DNA of 64,000 bases from Rhizobium jaguaris (GCF_003627755.1 NZ_CP032694.1:2161501-2225500), one strand, 5' to 3'; shown: positions 46,648 to 58,120, counted from the first letter of the stretch. The notes: generated from the sequence alone by a model not told the origin. Translations and numbers: made by a program.

Positions 46648-47637
46648 ATGGCCGTTATAGCCGAAAGCACCGATGCGCCGCAGAAATCGCCCCGCATCGG
46701 CATTCTGGACACGGCCCGCGGCATCGCGCTTCTGGCGATGGCGAGCTATCATTTCACCTGGGATTTCGAGTTCTTCGGCTATCTCGAATCGGGCACGGCG
46801 GAGACGGGCTGGCTGAAAATCTATGCGCGCGCCATCGCAAGCACGTTCCTGTTTCTCGCTGGCTTCAGCCTCGTGCTGGCCAACACGCCCGAGATCCGCT
46901 GGCGCCCCTATTTCAAGCGCCTCGGCATGATTGTTGCCGCCGCTGCGGCGATCTCCATCGTCACCTTCATCGGCATGCGTGACGAATGGATATTCTTCGG
47001 CATCCTGCACAGCATCGCCGCGGCTAGCATCATCGGCCTGCTCTTCCTGCGCCTGCCTGCTTTCGCCACGCTGCTTATAGCTGTCCTGCTCGCGGCCGGC
47101 ATTCTTATCGATAATGTCGTCGCGCCGTTTTCGCTGCATTCCGCTGTCTTCGACGCGCCCTGGCTCTGGTGGGTCGGCTTGTCCGAGAACCTGCCGCGTT
47201 CGAATGACTACGTACCGGTCTTCCCCTGGCTGACGCCCTTCCTTTTTGGCCTCGGCGTGGCGCAACTGGCCACATCATTCGGGTGGCTTCGGCCACTGGC
47301 AAAACTCGGTCCCGGCCGGAATCTGATCGCGCGAGCGGGCCGTCACAGCCTGATCTTCTACCTCGTCCACCAGCCGGTGCTCTTCGGCCTCGTCTATCTG
47401 CTTTCGCTGGTCGCACCCGCGCCGCCGCCCGACCCCACGCTCACCTATATGAGGCAATGCCGGGCATCCTGCGTACGCTCCGGCAGCGAAACCATGTGCC
47501 GCAGCTTTTGCCAGTGCACGCTCGATAAATTGCAGGCACAAAACCTCTTTTCGCCCCTGGAATCCGGTGAAATCAAAGCAGATAGCGATGAACGAGTAAA
47601 CCGAATCGCGTTACAGTGTTCGGAGCAAGCGCAATGA
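46648..47637 (+). CDS. DUF1624 (heparan-alpha-glucosaminide acetyltransferase-like) membrane protein
   Basis: A 329-residue integral membrane protein with about eight helices. IGILDTARGIALLAMASYHF is the signature first helix of the acyltransferase-like DUF1624/HGSNAT group, and HSLIFYLVHQPVLFGLVYLL is the last membrane segment. After it comes a soluble tail of about 70 residues with six closely spaced Cys (QCRASCVRSGSETMCRSFCQC). The family may transfer acyl groups across the membrane; the substrate is unknown. The next gene starts 12 bp downstream, so they are probably co-transcribed. Confidence 0.8.
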   Translation: MAVIAESTDAPQKSPRIGILDTARGIALLAMASYHFTWDFEFFGYLESGTAETGWLKIYARAIASTFLFLAGFSLVLANTPEIRWRPYFKRLGMIVAAAAAISIVTFIGMRDEWIFFGILHSIAAASIIGLLFLRLPAFATLLIAVLLAAGILIDNVVAPFSLHSAVFDAPWLWWVGLSENLPRSNDYVPVFPWLTPFLFGLGVAQLATSFGWLRPLAKLGPGRNLIARAGRHSLIFYLVHQPVLFGLVYLLSLVAPAPPPDPTLTYMRQCRASCVRSGSETMCRSFCQCTLDKLQAQNLFSPLESGEIKADSDERVNRIALQCSEQAQ

Positions 47638-47649
47638 CAGGGTTATTCT

Positions 47650-48123
47650 ATGAATGCCTATCGTTCCAAGTCGCTGAGTTTTCCATGGCCGCCTTTAGTT
47701 TATAGTCTTGCAGTTATAACGGCGCTTTATCTGAGAAAGGACTATCCTGTGTACTTGCCCCATCTTTGGGCCATCGTCGCCTGGGGTGTCGGCGCCATTT
47801 TGACCATTGTTGCGGTCACGCTGAACGTCTGGGCAGTGAAGACATTGATGGATAGCCGAACGACCGTGCTGACGCAGCGTTGTACGGCGCATCTGGTAAC
47901 GAAAGGGCCGTTCCGCTTTACCCGCAATCCGACCTACCTCGGCTATACGCTGCTGATGGCGGGCCTCGGTTTGATGATCGGCAATGTCTGGTTCCTCGCT
48001 ATGGCTGCCGTCGCGGCGGCCTTGACCACACTGCTGGTCATTCGCTGCGAGGAGATGCACCTGCTCTCCCGCTTCGGCTGCGAATTCGAGTTTTATTGCA
48101 AGCACACGCGGCGCTGGCTTTGA
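47650..48123 (+). CDS. Isoprenylcysteine/phospholipid methyltransferase-like membrane protein
   Basis: A 157-residue protein with four membrane helices and the ICMT/PEMT-type C-terminal motif: GPFRFTRNPTYLGYTLLMAG, then RCEEMHLLSRFGCEFEFYCK with the conserved EE pair. Such bacterial proteins may use S-adenosylmethionine to methylate lipids or small molecules. It follows the DUF1624 gene by 12 bp. The substrate is not known. Confidence 0.8.
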   Translation: MNAYRSKSLSFPWPPLVYSLAVITALYLRKDYPVYLPHLWAIVAWGVGAILTIVAVTLNVWAVKTLMDSRTTVLTQRCTAHLVTKGPFRFTRNPTYLGYTLLMAGLGLMIGNVWFLAMAAVAAALTTLLVIRCEEMHLLSRFGCEFEFYCKHTRRWL

Positions 48124-48169
48124 AACCAGAGAGTGCCTGCACGAAGCCGCAGAACCGTTTAGTCGCTAC

Positions 48170-48619
48170 TTATCGGCTTTCGACGAGAAGTAAAATCCGA
48201 CCAATCTTCGTTCTCGTGCGTTGCACTAGGTCCATCGCGACCGAATCATTTTCACCAGCATAAAGATCGAATTCACGGACTTTTTCCCTGTCAGAAACCC
48301 CTTCCAGCCGGGTCGATGTTTTCCAGGTTAGAAAAGAGCAGTCGAGGTCGCCGCACTGGACGTTGACTTCGCCCGCCAAATATTGATTCGAATCGATGGT
48401 AACGCTCAGCTGAACGTGAGTGTCCTGGTTGTCGATAAGCTGACAGCGAACATGAAATCGGCAAATGAGCTGGCCATAGATCGCATCCTTGCCATCCAGT
48501 AAAAGGGCATAGGCAACCGGGATATCGGCATTCTCATTATCGGCCGCTTGGGAGTTGCCGACATTCAACGGAACGAGTGCGATCCCTATCGCGAAGACGA
48601 AGCTAAATCTTGCCGCCAT
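48170..48619 (-). CDS. Secreted hypothetical protein
   Basis: A 149-residue protein with a signal peptide (about 1-26, NVGNSQAAD). The mature part has four Cys (QLICRFHVRCQ and VQCGDLDCSF) in two pairs that could form disulfides, and a beta-rich pattern. No family is recognised. It converges with the methyltransferase-like gene. Confidence 0.6.
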   Translation of the reverse strand: MAARFSFVFAIGIALVPLNVGNSQAADNENADIPVAYALLLDGKDAIYGQLICRFHVRCQLIDNQDTHVQLSVTIDSNQYLAGEVNVQCGDLDCSFLTWKTSTRLEGVSDREKVREFDLYAGENDSVAMDLVQRTRTKIGRILLLVESR

Positions 48620-48712
48620 ACGCCATAACCCTCTGTGAACGCTCGGCTTCTACAGAGCATTCTCGTTGGGATTGTGGCGGCGGCGATGCGTCCTGTACTT
48701 TGACGGTAGTAA

Positions 48713-49102
48713 TCAAGTCCCCACGCCGATCTCAGCCAAGCGGCCGAGGCAGGCCTCTTCGACATTGTCGAGTTCGGTCAGCGTGTCTTCGATATCCTTG
48801 CGCTTCTGGCGCAGCTCCTCGCGCTTTTCGTCGACGCGTTTCATCAGGAGTTTCAACTGGCCGATTTCACCCGGCGGTTCCTTGTAGACCTGGATGATCT
48901 CGCGGATTTCGGCAATGGTGAAGCCGATGCGGCGGCCGCGCAGGATTTCCTGGATCAGGCGGCGGTCGGCTGGCCGGAATAGGCGCGTGCGCCCCCTGCG
49001 TTCCGGATGAATAAGACCTTCGTCCTCGTAGAAACGCAGCGTTCGGGTGGAGACCCCGAATTCCCGCGTCAGCTCCGTTATGCTATAATACCTGTCCAAC
49101 AA
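48713..49102 (-). CDS. MerR-family transcriptional regulator
   Basis: A 129-residue regulator. The N-terminal winged helix (YYSITELTREFGVSTRTLRF, then DEGLIHPERRGRTRLF) and the C-terminal coiled coil (KLLMKRVDEKREELRQKRKD) are typical. It is closest in pattern to the LiuR/short MerR group that controls branched-chain amino acid breakdown, but no such genes are adjacent. The start is one of two adjacent TTG codons with AGAGGCGG upstream. No metal-binding Cys pair of the CueR type is seen. Confidence 0.85.
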   Translation of the reverse strand: MLDRYYSITELTREFGVSTRTLRFYEDEGLIHPERRGRTRLFRPADRRLIQEILRGRRIGFTIAEIREIIQVYKEPPGEIGQLKLLMKRVDEKREELRQKRKDIEDTLTELDNVEEACLGRLAEIGVGT

Positions 49103-49223
49103 ATAGTCCGCCTCTCTCGTACGAAGCTCATAATATTGACTTTTACGTAATAGTCAATTTCCGCACGGCGGCGATAGGCCTTTGAACTTCAGAAGATGCC
49201 CTGGATTCAATGGACTAGCGGCC

Positions 49224-50642
49224 TTAATGAATAGCGAACCACCAGGTCGCCAGACCCAGGAATGAGAAATATCCCGTACAATCCGTGACCGTCGTGACGA
49301 ATGCCGACGAGGCGATCGCCGGGTCGGCGCCGAATCGATGCAGCACAAGCGGCAGAAGAATGCCGCCAAGGGCGGCTGCCACCAGATTGATGATCATCGC
49401 CGCGGCGATGACGATGCCGAGCTGGAAATCATGGAACCAGAAAGTGGCAATCGCACCCATGATGATGGCGAAGAGAATGCCATTGAGGACGCCGACGCTC
49501 GCCTCCCTGCGGATGACGCGAAAGGCGTTGTAAATATCGAGGTCGCCGGTTGCGAGCGCCCGCACGGTGACCGTCATCGTCTGCGTACCGGCATTGCCAC
49601 CCATCGACGCGACGATGGGCATCAGTACGGCAAGTGCAACCATTTTCTCAATCGCGCCGTCGAAAACATTGATAATGCTGGAGGCCAGGATGGCCGTGAT
49701 CAGATTGATCGCCAGCCAGACAAAGCGTGAGCGCACGATCGAAGTGACGTTGTCGGACAGCTCTTCGTCGCCGACGCCGCCAAGGCGCTTGATGTCCTCG
49801 TCAGCCTCCTCATGGATGACGTCGACCACGTCGTCGATGGTTAGCACACCAACGAGGCGTTCGTTCTCGTCAACGACTGCGGCAGACAGCAGGTCGTATT
49901 GCTCGAAGACCTCCGCCGCCTCTTCCTGGTCCATCACTGCCGGAATCGGGTGCGAGGTCTCTCGCATGATGCTCTCGACCTTGGTCTGTCGTTTGGTGCG
50001 CAGGATACGGTCGAGGTCGACGCTGCCGAGCAGCTTGAAGGTCGGGTCGATGACGAAGATCTGGGTGAAGGCTTCCGGCAGTTCCTCCTCTTCGCGCATA
50101 TAGTCGATCGTCTGGCCGACCGTCCAGAATGGCGGCACGGCTATGAATTCCGTCTGCATGCGGCGGCCGGCTGACTGTTCGGGGTATTCGAGGGCGCGCC
50201 GCAGTCGTACCCGCTCGGTGAACGGCAGTTGCGACAGGATCTCGTCGCGGTCTTCCTGATCGAGGTCTTCAAGAATGTAGACGGCATCGTCTGAATCGAG
50301 CTCGCCGATACCGGCGGCGATCTGGTCGTTCGGCAGTTGGTCGACGATCTCCATGCGGATCGCCTCGTCCACCTGCGTCAGCGCCGTCATGTCGAAGTCG
50401 TCGCCGAGCAATTGCACTAGTGCCAGACGTTCGTCGGGAGGCAGCGATTCCAGGAGGTCGCCGAGCTCGGACTCGTGCAGTCGCACGACATTTTGCTGCA
50501 GGAATGGAATATCGTCCCGTTCGATCGCATTACTGACTTCAGTCAGGAAATCGGAGCGGACAACGCCGTCCTCGTCGTAGATATCAGGATGGGTTTCTGC
50601 GGAGGCCTTGCGAACGCGTTCGCCTTCGTCGGTCGTCGTCAT
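49224..50642 (-). CDS. mgtE: Magnesium transporter MgtE
   Basis: A 472-residue magnesium channel of standard build. An N-terminal superhelical domain (LLESLPPDERLALVQLLGDD) precedes two CBS domains (for example VIDPTFKLLGSVDLDRIL and VVDENERLVGVLTIDDVVDV), and five membrane helices follow, with the pore signature VASMGGNAGTQTMTV. The start at 50642 (MTTTDEGERV) fits the family; upstream in-frame codons are not conserved-looking. The CBS domains close the channel when cytoplasmic Mg2+ is high. Confidence 0.95.
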   Translation of the reverse strand: MTTTDEGERVRKASAETHPDIYDEDGVVRSDFLTEVSNAIERDDIPFLQQNVVRLHESELGDLLESLPPDERLALVQLLGDDFDMTALTQVDEAIRMEIVDQLPNDQIAAGIGELDSDDAVYILEDLDQEDRDEILSQLPFTERVRLRRALEYPEQSAGRRMQTEFIAVPPFWTVGQTIDYMREEEELPEAFTQIFVIDPTFKLLGSVDLDRILRTKRQTKVESIMRETSHPIPAVMDQEEAAEVFEQYDLLSAAVVDENERLVGVLTIDDVVDVIHEEADEDIKRLGGVGDEELSDNVTSIVRSRFVWLAINLITAILASSIINVFDGAIEKMVALAVLMPIVASMGGNAGTQTMTVTVRALATGDLDIYNAFRVIRREASVGVLNGILFAIIMGAIATFWFHDFQLGIVIAAAMIINLVAAALGGILLPLVLHRFGADPAIASSAFVTTVTDCTGYFSFLGLATWWFAIH

Positions 50643-50839
50643 TTGCCGCCTCGCTTCCTGCGTCTGCTTACGGAAATCCAAGATTTCCTCTTGGAGAATG
50701 ACGGCAAAAAGCTGATTGTCAACAATTGGATAGACGGAAATGCTGATATTGTATGTCGTGTCTGTAAGACAGTGGCGCAAGCCTCGTCTTGCCCCTATCC
50801 TTAAGCCGCGAACATGTCGTCCCATCAACAGAGAGAGCC

Positions 50840-51334
50840 GTGCCAGTCCGTCCCATCATCCGTTTTCCCGACCCGTTGCTGAAAACAGCCTGCGCGCCCG
50901 TAACTGCTTTCGACGATCGCCTGCGCGGGCTCGCCACCGATCTCTTGGATACCATGCGCGCCGCTCCCGGCGTCGGAATCACCGCCGCTCATATCGGCGT
51001 GCTCCAGCGTGTTACCGTGATCGAGCTCAGCCGTGAGGACGGCCTACGCACCTATGTCAATCCGGAGATCATCTGGTTTTCCGCAGAGACGATGCGGCAC
51101 ATGGAGGGCAGCGTCTCCATGCCCGGCTTCACGGACGAGATCGTCAGGCCGAAGGCGATCCGCTTCCGCTACCAGGATATGGACGGTCAGGTGCACGAGG
51201 CTGAAGCCGAGGGTTTTCTTGCCGTCTGCATTCAGCATGAGGTCGACCAGCTCGACGGTCTGTTCTGGCTGCAGCGTCTTTCAAAATTGAAGCGCGACCG
51301 GCTTGTGAAGAAATGGGAAAAGGCGAAGGCCTGA
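50840..51334 (+). CDS. Peptide-deformylase-like protein with altered metal site
   Basis: Read from a GTG at 50840, a 164-residue protein with the whole deformylase fold. All three active-site motifs are changed. Motif 1 (GxGxAAxQ) reads GVGITAAH51; motif 2 (EGCLS) reads EGSVS, with Ser91 for the metal-ligand Cys; motif 3 (HExxH) reads HEVDQ, with Gln137 for the second His. Glu134 and His133 remain. A standard Fe/Zn centre cannot form, so the protein is probably not a working deformylase. It may be a pseudoenzyme that binds formyl-methionyl peptides or ribosomes. It is divergent from mgtE. Confidence 0.85.
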   Translation: MPVRPIIRFPDPLLKTACAPVTAFDDRLRGLATDLLDTMRAAPGVGITAAHIGVLQRVTVIELSREDGLRTYVNPEIIWFSAETMRHMEGSVSMPGFTDEIVRPKAIRFRYQDMDGQVHEAEAEGFLAVCIQHEVDQLDGLFWLQRLSKLKRDRLVKKWEKAKA

Positions 51335-51351
51335 TTCGGCGTCCGCACATA

Positions 51352-51379
51352 AAAATGCGGGCGCCCTTGAAGCGCCCGC
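51352..51379 (-). terminator. Rho-independent terminator
   Basis: GCGGGCGC and GCGCCCGC form an 8 bp perfect stem at 51357-51364 and 51372-51379. On the minus strand it is followed by ATTTTTATG, ending the transcript of the PsiF-like gene. It may also slow transcription from the plus-strand deformylase-like gene. Confidence 0.8.
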
Positions 51380-51403
51380 CTGATTTCCTGCATGAAGCGT
51401 AGA

Positions 51404-51937
51404 TCAGCCCTTCAGCTTGGTGTTGCAGAGGCTGTAATAGCCGCCGCCCTTCTGGATCCACTTCAGGCCGGCAAGGGTGTTCTTGGCCTTGGCGTCGTTA
51501 TAGGCATCGACACAGGTGTGGAAGCGGCCCTTGCCGGGCGTTTCGCTCGCATATTTGGGATCGATGGCCTTCGGGAAGGTTACGCCGGCCGGCGCTGCGG
51601 TCGTTGCCTTCGGCGGCTCCTTGGCAGGCGGGTTGGCTGCATCCGGCTCACCGGTGCTGGCCTTGGCGGCAGTTGTCGTCTTGGCTGTGGTAGTAGTGGT
51701 CTTGGCCGGTGCCGTGGTCGTCGGCGCGGTGGTGGTCGTAGCGCTTGCATCGGCGGCGCACTGGGAGGCGCGGAAATCATTCCACGACTGACCGTTCAGG
51801 GTACCCGCCGTCTTGGCGGCCTGATACTTGGCACTGCATTCCTTCATCGTCAGCGCAGAAGCCGGCGATGAGAGGGCCATCGAGCCCACAACTGCAAGAG
51901 ACGCAAAAGACATCAACAGGATGGCACGACTGGTCAT
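51404..51937 (-). CDS. Secreted PsiF-like repeat protein
   Basis: A 177-residue protein with a signal peptide (to about residue 29, SSPASALT). Two Cys-bracketed PsiF-like units are present: one near the N-terminus (ECSAKYQAAKTAGTLNGQSW, then FRASQC) and a diverged one at the C-terminus (HTCVDAYNDAKAKNTLAGLKW, then YSLC). A Thr/Ala-rich low-complexity linker of about 60 residues joins them. PsiF repeats are named from a phosphate-starvation protein of E. coli, but the function is unknown. The product is probably periplasmic. Confidence 0.7.
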   Translation of the reverse strand: MTSRAILLMSFASLAVVGSMALSSPASALTMKECSAKYQAAKTAGTLNGQSWNDFRASQCAADASATTTTAPTTTAPAKTTTTTAKTTTAAKASTGEPDAANPPAKEPPKATTAAPAGVTFPKAIDPKYASETPGKGRFHTCVDAYNDAKAKNTLAGLKWIQKGGGYYSLCNTKLKG

Positions 51938-52145
51938 TGGCAAATCCTCCGCTCTATGACGAGTGTCGAAACTATTAAGCATCCCCGCCCCTTCGCTTGT
52001 CAATTGACGCACGAGTCGTGAGCGATCAACGACACCATATGGGGAAGAACATGAACGGTAACTGTACGGAAATAACGATCAAAGGGAGCATTTTGCTCTG
52101 AGATGCAACTTTTAAAGGAAATGGCGACTCCGATCGCCAGAAAGC

Positions 52146-52170
52146 AAAAAACCCGCCGAAGCGGGTTTTT
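52146..52170 (-). terminator. Terminator of tRNA-Leu
   Basis: AAAAACCCGC and GCGGGTTTTT form a perfect stem with a short CGAA-type loop directly after the tRNA CCA end. T runs are present in both directions, so it works for the minus-strand tRNA and could act on the plus strand. Confidence 0.85.
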
Positions 52171-52254
52171 GGTGCGGTCGAGAAGACTCGAACTTCCACG
52201 GGTTGCCCCACAGCGACCTCAACGCTGCGCGTCTACCAATTCCGCCACGACCGC
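52170..52254 (-). tRNA. tRNA-Leu (anticodon GAG)
   Basis: On the minus strand the acceptor arm GCGGTCG pairs with CGACCGC, followed by A and an encoded CCA. The D arm has the GGTAGACGC loop, the anticodon stem CAGCG/CGCTG encloses TTGAGGT giving anticodon GAG, and a long variable arm typical of class II tRNAs precedes the T arm with GTTCGAGTC. It decodes CUC and CUU. A terminator follows at once. Confidence 0.95.
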
Positions 52255-52495
52255 ATCGTGGTAGGGCCGGATTGCTCCGGCGCGGCTGCATGTAGCAAAA
52301 GCATTCGGGGGGCACAAGAGCGATATGTCAGATTTTTTAACATTCCCACACAGCTCCCTGGAGCACGCCTTCGGATTCACGGCATCTGTCTTGTAGATGT
52401 TTGAATTCTTGTCCAAATGGCTCCATATGTTGATAACCCGTCGGCGCGCCAAATTTCTGTGAGCTGTCTGCCGAACAGGCACAAAGGACTTGCTG

Positions 52496-53215
52496 ATGCT
52501 ACGCACCGATCTCCAACATCAAATGTTTCCGCTCGCCGGCTCGCCGCCTGTGCGTTGGCGTATCACCGATGGTCTGGTGCCCTATGACGAAGCTGTGGCG
52601 ACTATGGAGGCGGAGGTGGCCGCGATCTCCGAAGGTCTGGCGCCGGAGCTCGTCTGGTTGGTCGAGCATCCCCCCTTATATACGGCAGGCACCAGCGCCA
52701 ATGCGGCTGACCTCATCGAACCCGATCGTTTTCCGGTTTTCGCCACCGGCCGCGGCGGCGAATATACCTATCACGGCCCCGGCCAGCGGGTCGCCTATGT
52801 CATGCTGGATCTGAAGCGCCGACGCCAGGATATCCGCGCCTTCGTGGCCGCACTGGAAGAAGTCATCATCCGGACCCTCGATTCGATGAACGTCCGTGGC
52901 GAGCGGCGCGAGGATCGTGTCGGCGTCTGGGTGCGGCGTCCGGAGAAGCCGTTGCTGCCTGATGGAACCATGGCGGAAGACAAGATCGCCGCTTTCGGCA
53001 TCCGCGTGCGCAAATGGGTGACGTTTCATGGTCTGTCGCTGAATGTCGACCCCGATCTTGGCCATTTCTCGGGCATCGTGCCCTGCGGCATTTCCGCTTA
53101 CGGCGTCACTAGTCTCGTCGACCTGGGCCTGCCGGTGATGATGGCCGATGCGGATATCCGCCTGCGGGAGGCTTTCGAGCAGATATTCGGCGAAACCGCC
53201 AATGAGTCTCGATGA
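52496..53215 (+). CDS. lipB: Octanoyltransferase LipB
   Basis: A 239-residue enzyme that moves octanoyl groups from acyl carrier protein to lipoyl domains. The substrate loop is [16 protein letters not shown]. The acyl-accepting Cys197 lies in [14 protein letters not shown] and the catalytic Lys163 in [18 protein letters not shown]. The start at 52496 has AAAGGA upstream; a TTG two codons earlier is an alternative. It sits beside tRNA-Leu and converges with an XRE regulator with only 3 bp between stops. Confidence 0.95.
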   Translation: MLRTDLQHQMFPLAGSPPVRWRITDGLVPYDEAVATMEAEVAAISEGLAPELVWLVEHPPLYTAGTSANAADLIEPDRFPVFATGRGGEYTYHGPGQRVAYVMLDLKRRRQDIRAFVAALEEVIIRTLDSMNVRGERREDRVGVWVRRPEKPLLPDGTMAEDKIAAFGIRVRKWVTFHGLSLNVDPDLGHFSGIVPCGISAYGVTSLVDLGLPVMMADADIRLREAFEQIFGETANESR

Positions 53216-53218
53216 GGC

Positions 53219-53641
53219 TCAATGCGCGACGTCCTTGCTGACATTGCGCAGCCGGATTTGATGGTCCAGCCTCTCGATCTGGCGCGTCGTCGTCTCGATC
53301 AGACGGCCTATTTCCTGGTGGGCGGAGCGCAGCCGCGAAAGTTCGATCTTGACGGCTTCCAGTGCCCGCTCATCGCTGTCCTCGCCCGGGCCGTCGCCCG
53401 CGCCGGTCATCAGCCAAGCCGGTGAAACGCCGAACATGGCGGCCATTTTGACCAGAACGGATGGTTGCGGCTCCGCACGGTCCGATTCCCAGGCGAGCAT
53501 CGTCTCCTGCCTTACCCCCAATTGGCTTGCCAGCGATTCGAGGCTGATGCCGGCGGCGTCGCGGGCCATGGAAAGGCGTCCACCCAGAGTATCGTCGCCT
53601 TCATCCGAAAAAACGGTCGTTTCTTGTTCCGTCTTCAACAT
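53219..53641 (-). CDS. XRE-family HTH transcriptional regulator
   Basis: A 140-residue protein with a Cro/CI-type helix-turn-helix at about residues 20-75 (LSMARDAAGISLESLASQLG, then WESDRAEPQPSVLVKMA). A C-terminal helical coiled-coil tail (IELSRLRSAHQEIGRLIETT) follows. The start at 53641 has AAGGATCG 7 bases ahead; in-frame codons up to 53719 would add a basic extension. Targets are unknown. It is divergent from a DMT exporter, which it might regulate. Confidence 0.82.
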   Translation of the reverse strand: MLKTEQETTVFSDEGDDTLGGRLSMARDAAGISLESLASQLGVRQETMLAWESDRAEPQPSVLVKMAAMFGVSPAWLMTGAGDGPGEDSDERALEAVKIELSRLRSAHQEIGRLIETTTRQIERLDHQIRLRNVSKDVAH

Positions 53642-53864
53642 CGGTGCGATCCTTGTTTTGGTCACGCCGGTGAATTTCTGTGCGGCGCGCTTATTTTTTA
53701 GCGGATTTACCATGCACACATAGGTCTAGGGGCGTCATGTCGCCACCGCGTTCTGGCCAAATTGGCAAAGTCCGGCGTTTCGCGGCAAATGGTGTGATGA
53801 ATTGGCAACGGTACATCGATACCATGCCTTGATCGGGTGACGTTCCTGTGTTTGATGGCCCGTC

Positions 53865-54800
53865 ATGTCGGATATATCAGCCTCTTCCACCCGTCAGAAT
53901 CCGCTGCAAGGCATGGCGATCATGGCCAGCGCCATGATCGTTCTGCCGGTGATGGATGCGATCGCCAAATACATGGCGACCTTCGAGGCGATGTCGCCGG
54001 GACAGGTGACCTTCTACCGATTCTTCTTCCAGCTCGTCTGCACCCTGCCGCTGCTCTTCGCCGCCTTCGGCTGGGCAGCGCTTTCGGCCAAACGGCCCTG
54101 GGTGAACCTTTTGCGCGGCGCGCTGCATGGTGCTGCAAGCCTGCTGTTCTTCGTAGCGGTCAAATATATGCCGCTTGCCGATGTTTTCGCGATCTATTTC
54201 GTCGAACCGTTCATGCTGGCAGCGCTTTCGGCGCTGTTTCTTGGCGACAAGGTCGGCTGGCGGCGCTGGCTGGCAATCATCGTCGGCTTCGGCGGCGCGA
54301 TGATCGTCATTCAGCCGAGTTTCGAGATTTTCGGTTGGAAGGCCCTGCTGCCGGTCGCCTGCGCCTTTCTTTATGCGCTTTATCTCTTTATGAACCGGGC
54401 GGTTGGCATGGCGGATTCGCCTTTGACCATGCAGACCATGGCCGGCATTGGCGGTACGATCTTCATGGCCGCTGCACTTTGGATAGGGGCGTCCGCTGGC
54501 GTTGGCGATTTTGCACCGTCCCTGCCCGCCTCCTGGCTCGGTCTGGTGCTGCTGCTGATTCTCGGCTCGATCTCCGGCTATGCGCATATGCTGGTCGTCC
54601 GCGCATTCCGGCTGGCACCGCTGTCGCTGCTGGCGCCCTTTCAGTATTTCGAGATCATCTCGGCAACCATTCTCGGTTATGCGCTGTTCGGGGACTTTCC
54701 CAATCTTTCCAAATGGATCGGCATACTGATCATCGTCGGATCTGGCCTTTTCATCATCTGGCGTGAGCGCGTTCAGTCGCGATCGATGAAATCGGCCTGA
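53865..54800 (+). CDS. DMT/EamA-family transporter
   Basis: A 311-residue inner-membrane protein with ten predicted helices formed by two EamA repeats. The first half has YFVEPFMLAALSALFLGDKV and the second has APFQYFEIISATILGYALFG; both repeats end with the acidic/Gly motif of the family. It probably exports amino acids or metabolites; the substrate is not determined. It lies 80 bp before pccA on the same strand. Confidence 0.85.
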   Translation: MSDISASSTRQNPLQGMAIMASAMIVLPVMDAIAKYMATFEAMSPGQVTFYRFFFQLVCTLPLLFAAFGWAALSAKRPWVNLLRGALHGAASLLFFVAVKYMPLADVFAIYFVEPFMLAALSALFLGDKVGWRRWLAIIVGFGGAMIVIQPSFEIFGWKALLPVACAFLYALYLFMNRAVGMADSPLTMQTMAGIGGTIFMAAALWIGASAGVGDFAPSLPASWLGLVLLLILGSISGYAHMLVVRAFRLAPLSLLAPFQYFEIISATILGYALFGDFPNLSKWIGILIIVGSGLFIIWRERVQSRSMKSA

Positions 54801-54880
54801 ATACACCCATCTTCCGCATGGACCGTTGGTGCGATTTATGGCTAAAACGCTGATAGGGCTATGCATTGGGCGGAGTTTTC

Positions 54881-56890
<2,010 letters not shown>

Positions 56891-56992
56891 TCCGTATTCG
56901 CTACTAAACCACTGATTTTTCGCTTGAGCCGTCTGGCGCGACCATGCCAATGTTCACGCTAATCAAAACATTATTTTGGAAGGGATGAGACG

Positions 56993-58120
56993 ATGGATGT
57001 GCGCGCCGCCGTAGCCGTTGCCGCTGGAAAACCGCTCGAAGTCATGACTGTGCAGCTCGATGGCCCGAAGGCCGGCGAAGTGCTGATCGAGGTCAAGGCG
57101 ACGGGCATCTGCCACACCGACGATTTCACCCTGTCGGGCGCCGATCCGGAAGGCCTGTTTCCGGCGATCCTCGGCCATGAAGGCGCCGGCATCGTCGTCG
57201 ACGTCGGCTCCGGCGTCACCTCGGTCAAGAAGGGCGATCACGTCATTCCGCTTTATACGCCCGAATGCCGCGAATGCCCGTCGTGCCTGTCGCGCAAGAC
57301 CAATCTGTGCACGGCGATCCGTTCGACCCAGGGCCAAGGGCTGATGCCGGATGGTACCTCGCGCTTTTCGATCGGCAAGGACAAGATCCATCACTATATG
57401 GGCTGCTCGACCTTCGCCAATTATACGGTGCTGCCGGAGATCGCCGTCGCCAAGGTCAATCCCGACGCCCCCTTCGACAAGATCTGCTATATCGGCTGCG
57501 GGGTGACGACCGGCATCGGCGCGGTCATCAACACCGCCAAGGTGGAGATGGGCGCAACGGCGATCGTCTTCGGCCTCGGCGGCATCGGTTTGAACGTCAT
57601 CCAGGGGCTGAGGCTTGCCGGTGCCGACATGATCATCGGCGTCGACCTCAACAATGACAAGAAGGCCTGGGGCGAACGCTTCGGCATGACGCATTTCGTC
57701 AATCCGAAGGAGGTCGGCGACGACATCGTGCCTTATCTCGTCAACATGACGAAGCGCGGCGCCGACCAGATCGGCGGGGCCGACTACACCTTCGACTGCA
57801 CCGGCAACACCAAGGTGATGCGCCAGGCACTGGAAGCCTCGCATCGCGGCTGGGGCAAGTCCGTCGTCATCGGCGTTGCCGGCGCCGGCCAGGAGATTTC
57901 CACGCGTCCCTTCCAGCTGGTCACCGGCCGCACCTGGATGGGCACGGCCTTCGGCGGTGCTCGCGGCCGCACCGACGTTCCGAAGATCGTCGACTGGTAC
58001 ATGGAAGGCAAAATCCAGATCGATCCGATGATTACCCACACCATGCCGCTCGAAGACATCAACAAGGGCTTCGAGCTGATGCATTCGGGGGAAAGCATCC
58101 GCAGCGTCGTGCTTTACTAA
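56993..58120 (+). CDS. adhC: S-(hydroxymethyl)glutathione dehydrogenase / class III alcohol dehydrogenase
   Basis: A 375-residue zinc enzyme that oxidises S-hydroxymethylglutathione to S-formylglutathione with NAD+. The catalytic zinc site is [13 protein letters not shown] with GHEGAGIV. The structural zinc loop has four Cys in [18 protein letters not shown]. The NAD motif is [24 protein letters not shown] lies upstream. It begins a formaldehyde-detoxification run with gfa and fghA. The name frmA is also used for this enzyme. Confidence 0.95.
   Translation: MDVRAAVAVAAGKPLEVMTVQLDGPKAGEVLIEVKATGICHTDDFTLSGADPEGLFPAILGHEGAGIVVDVGSGVTSVKKGDHVIPLYTPECRECPSCLSRKTNLCTAIRSTQGQGLMPDGTSRFSIGKDKIHHYMGCSTFANYTVLPEIAVAKVNPDAPFDKICYIGCGVTTGIGAVINTAKVEMGATAIVFGLGGIGLNVIQGLRLAGADMIIGVDLNNDKKAWGERFGMTHFVNPKEVGDDIVPYLVNMTKRGADQIGGADYTFDCTGNTKVMRQALEASHRGWGKSVVIGVAGAGQEISTRPFQLVTGRTWMGTAFGGARGRTDVPKIVDWYMEGKIQIDPMITHTMPLEDINKGFELMHSGESIRSVVLY

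Noticed and set aside
52146..52254. Integration site at tRNA-Leu
   Set aside because: No integrase and no repeat of the tRNA 3' end were seen nearby.
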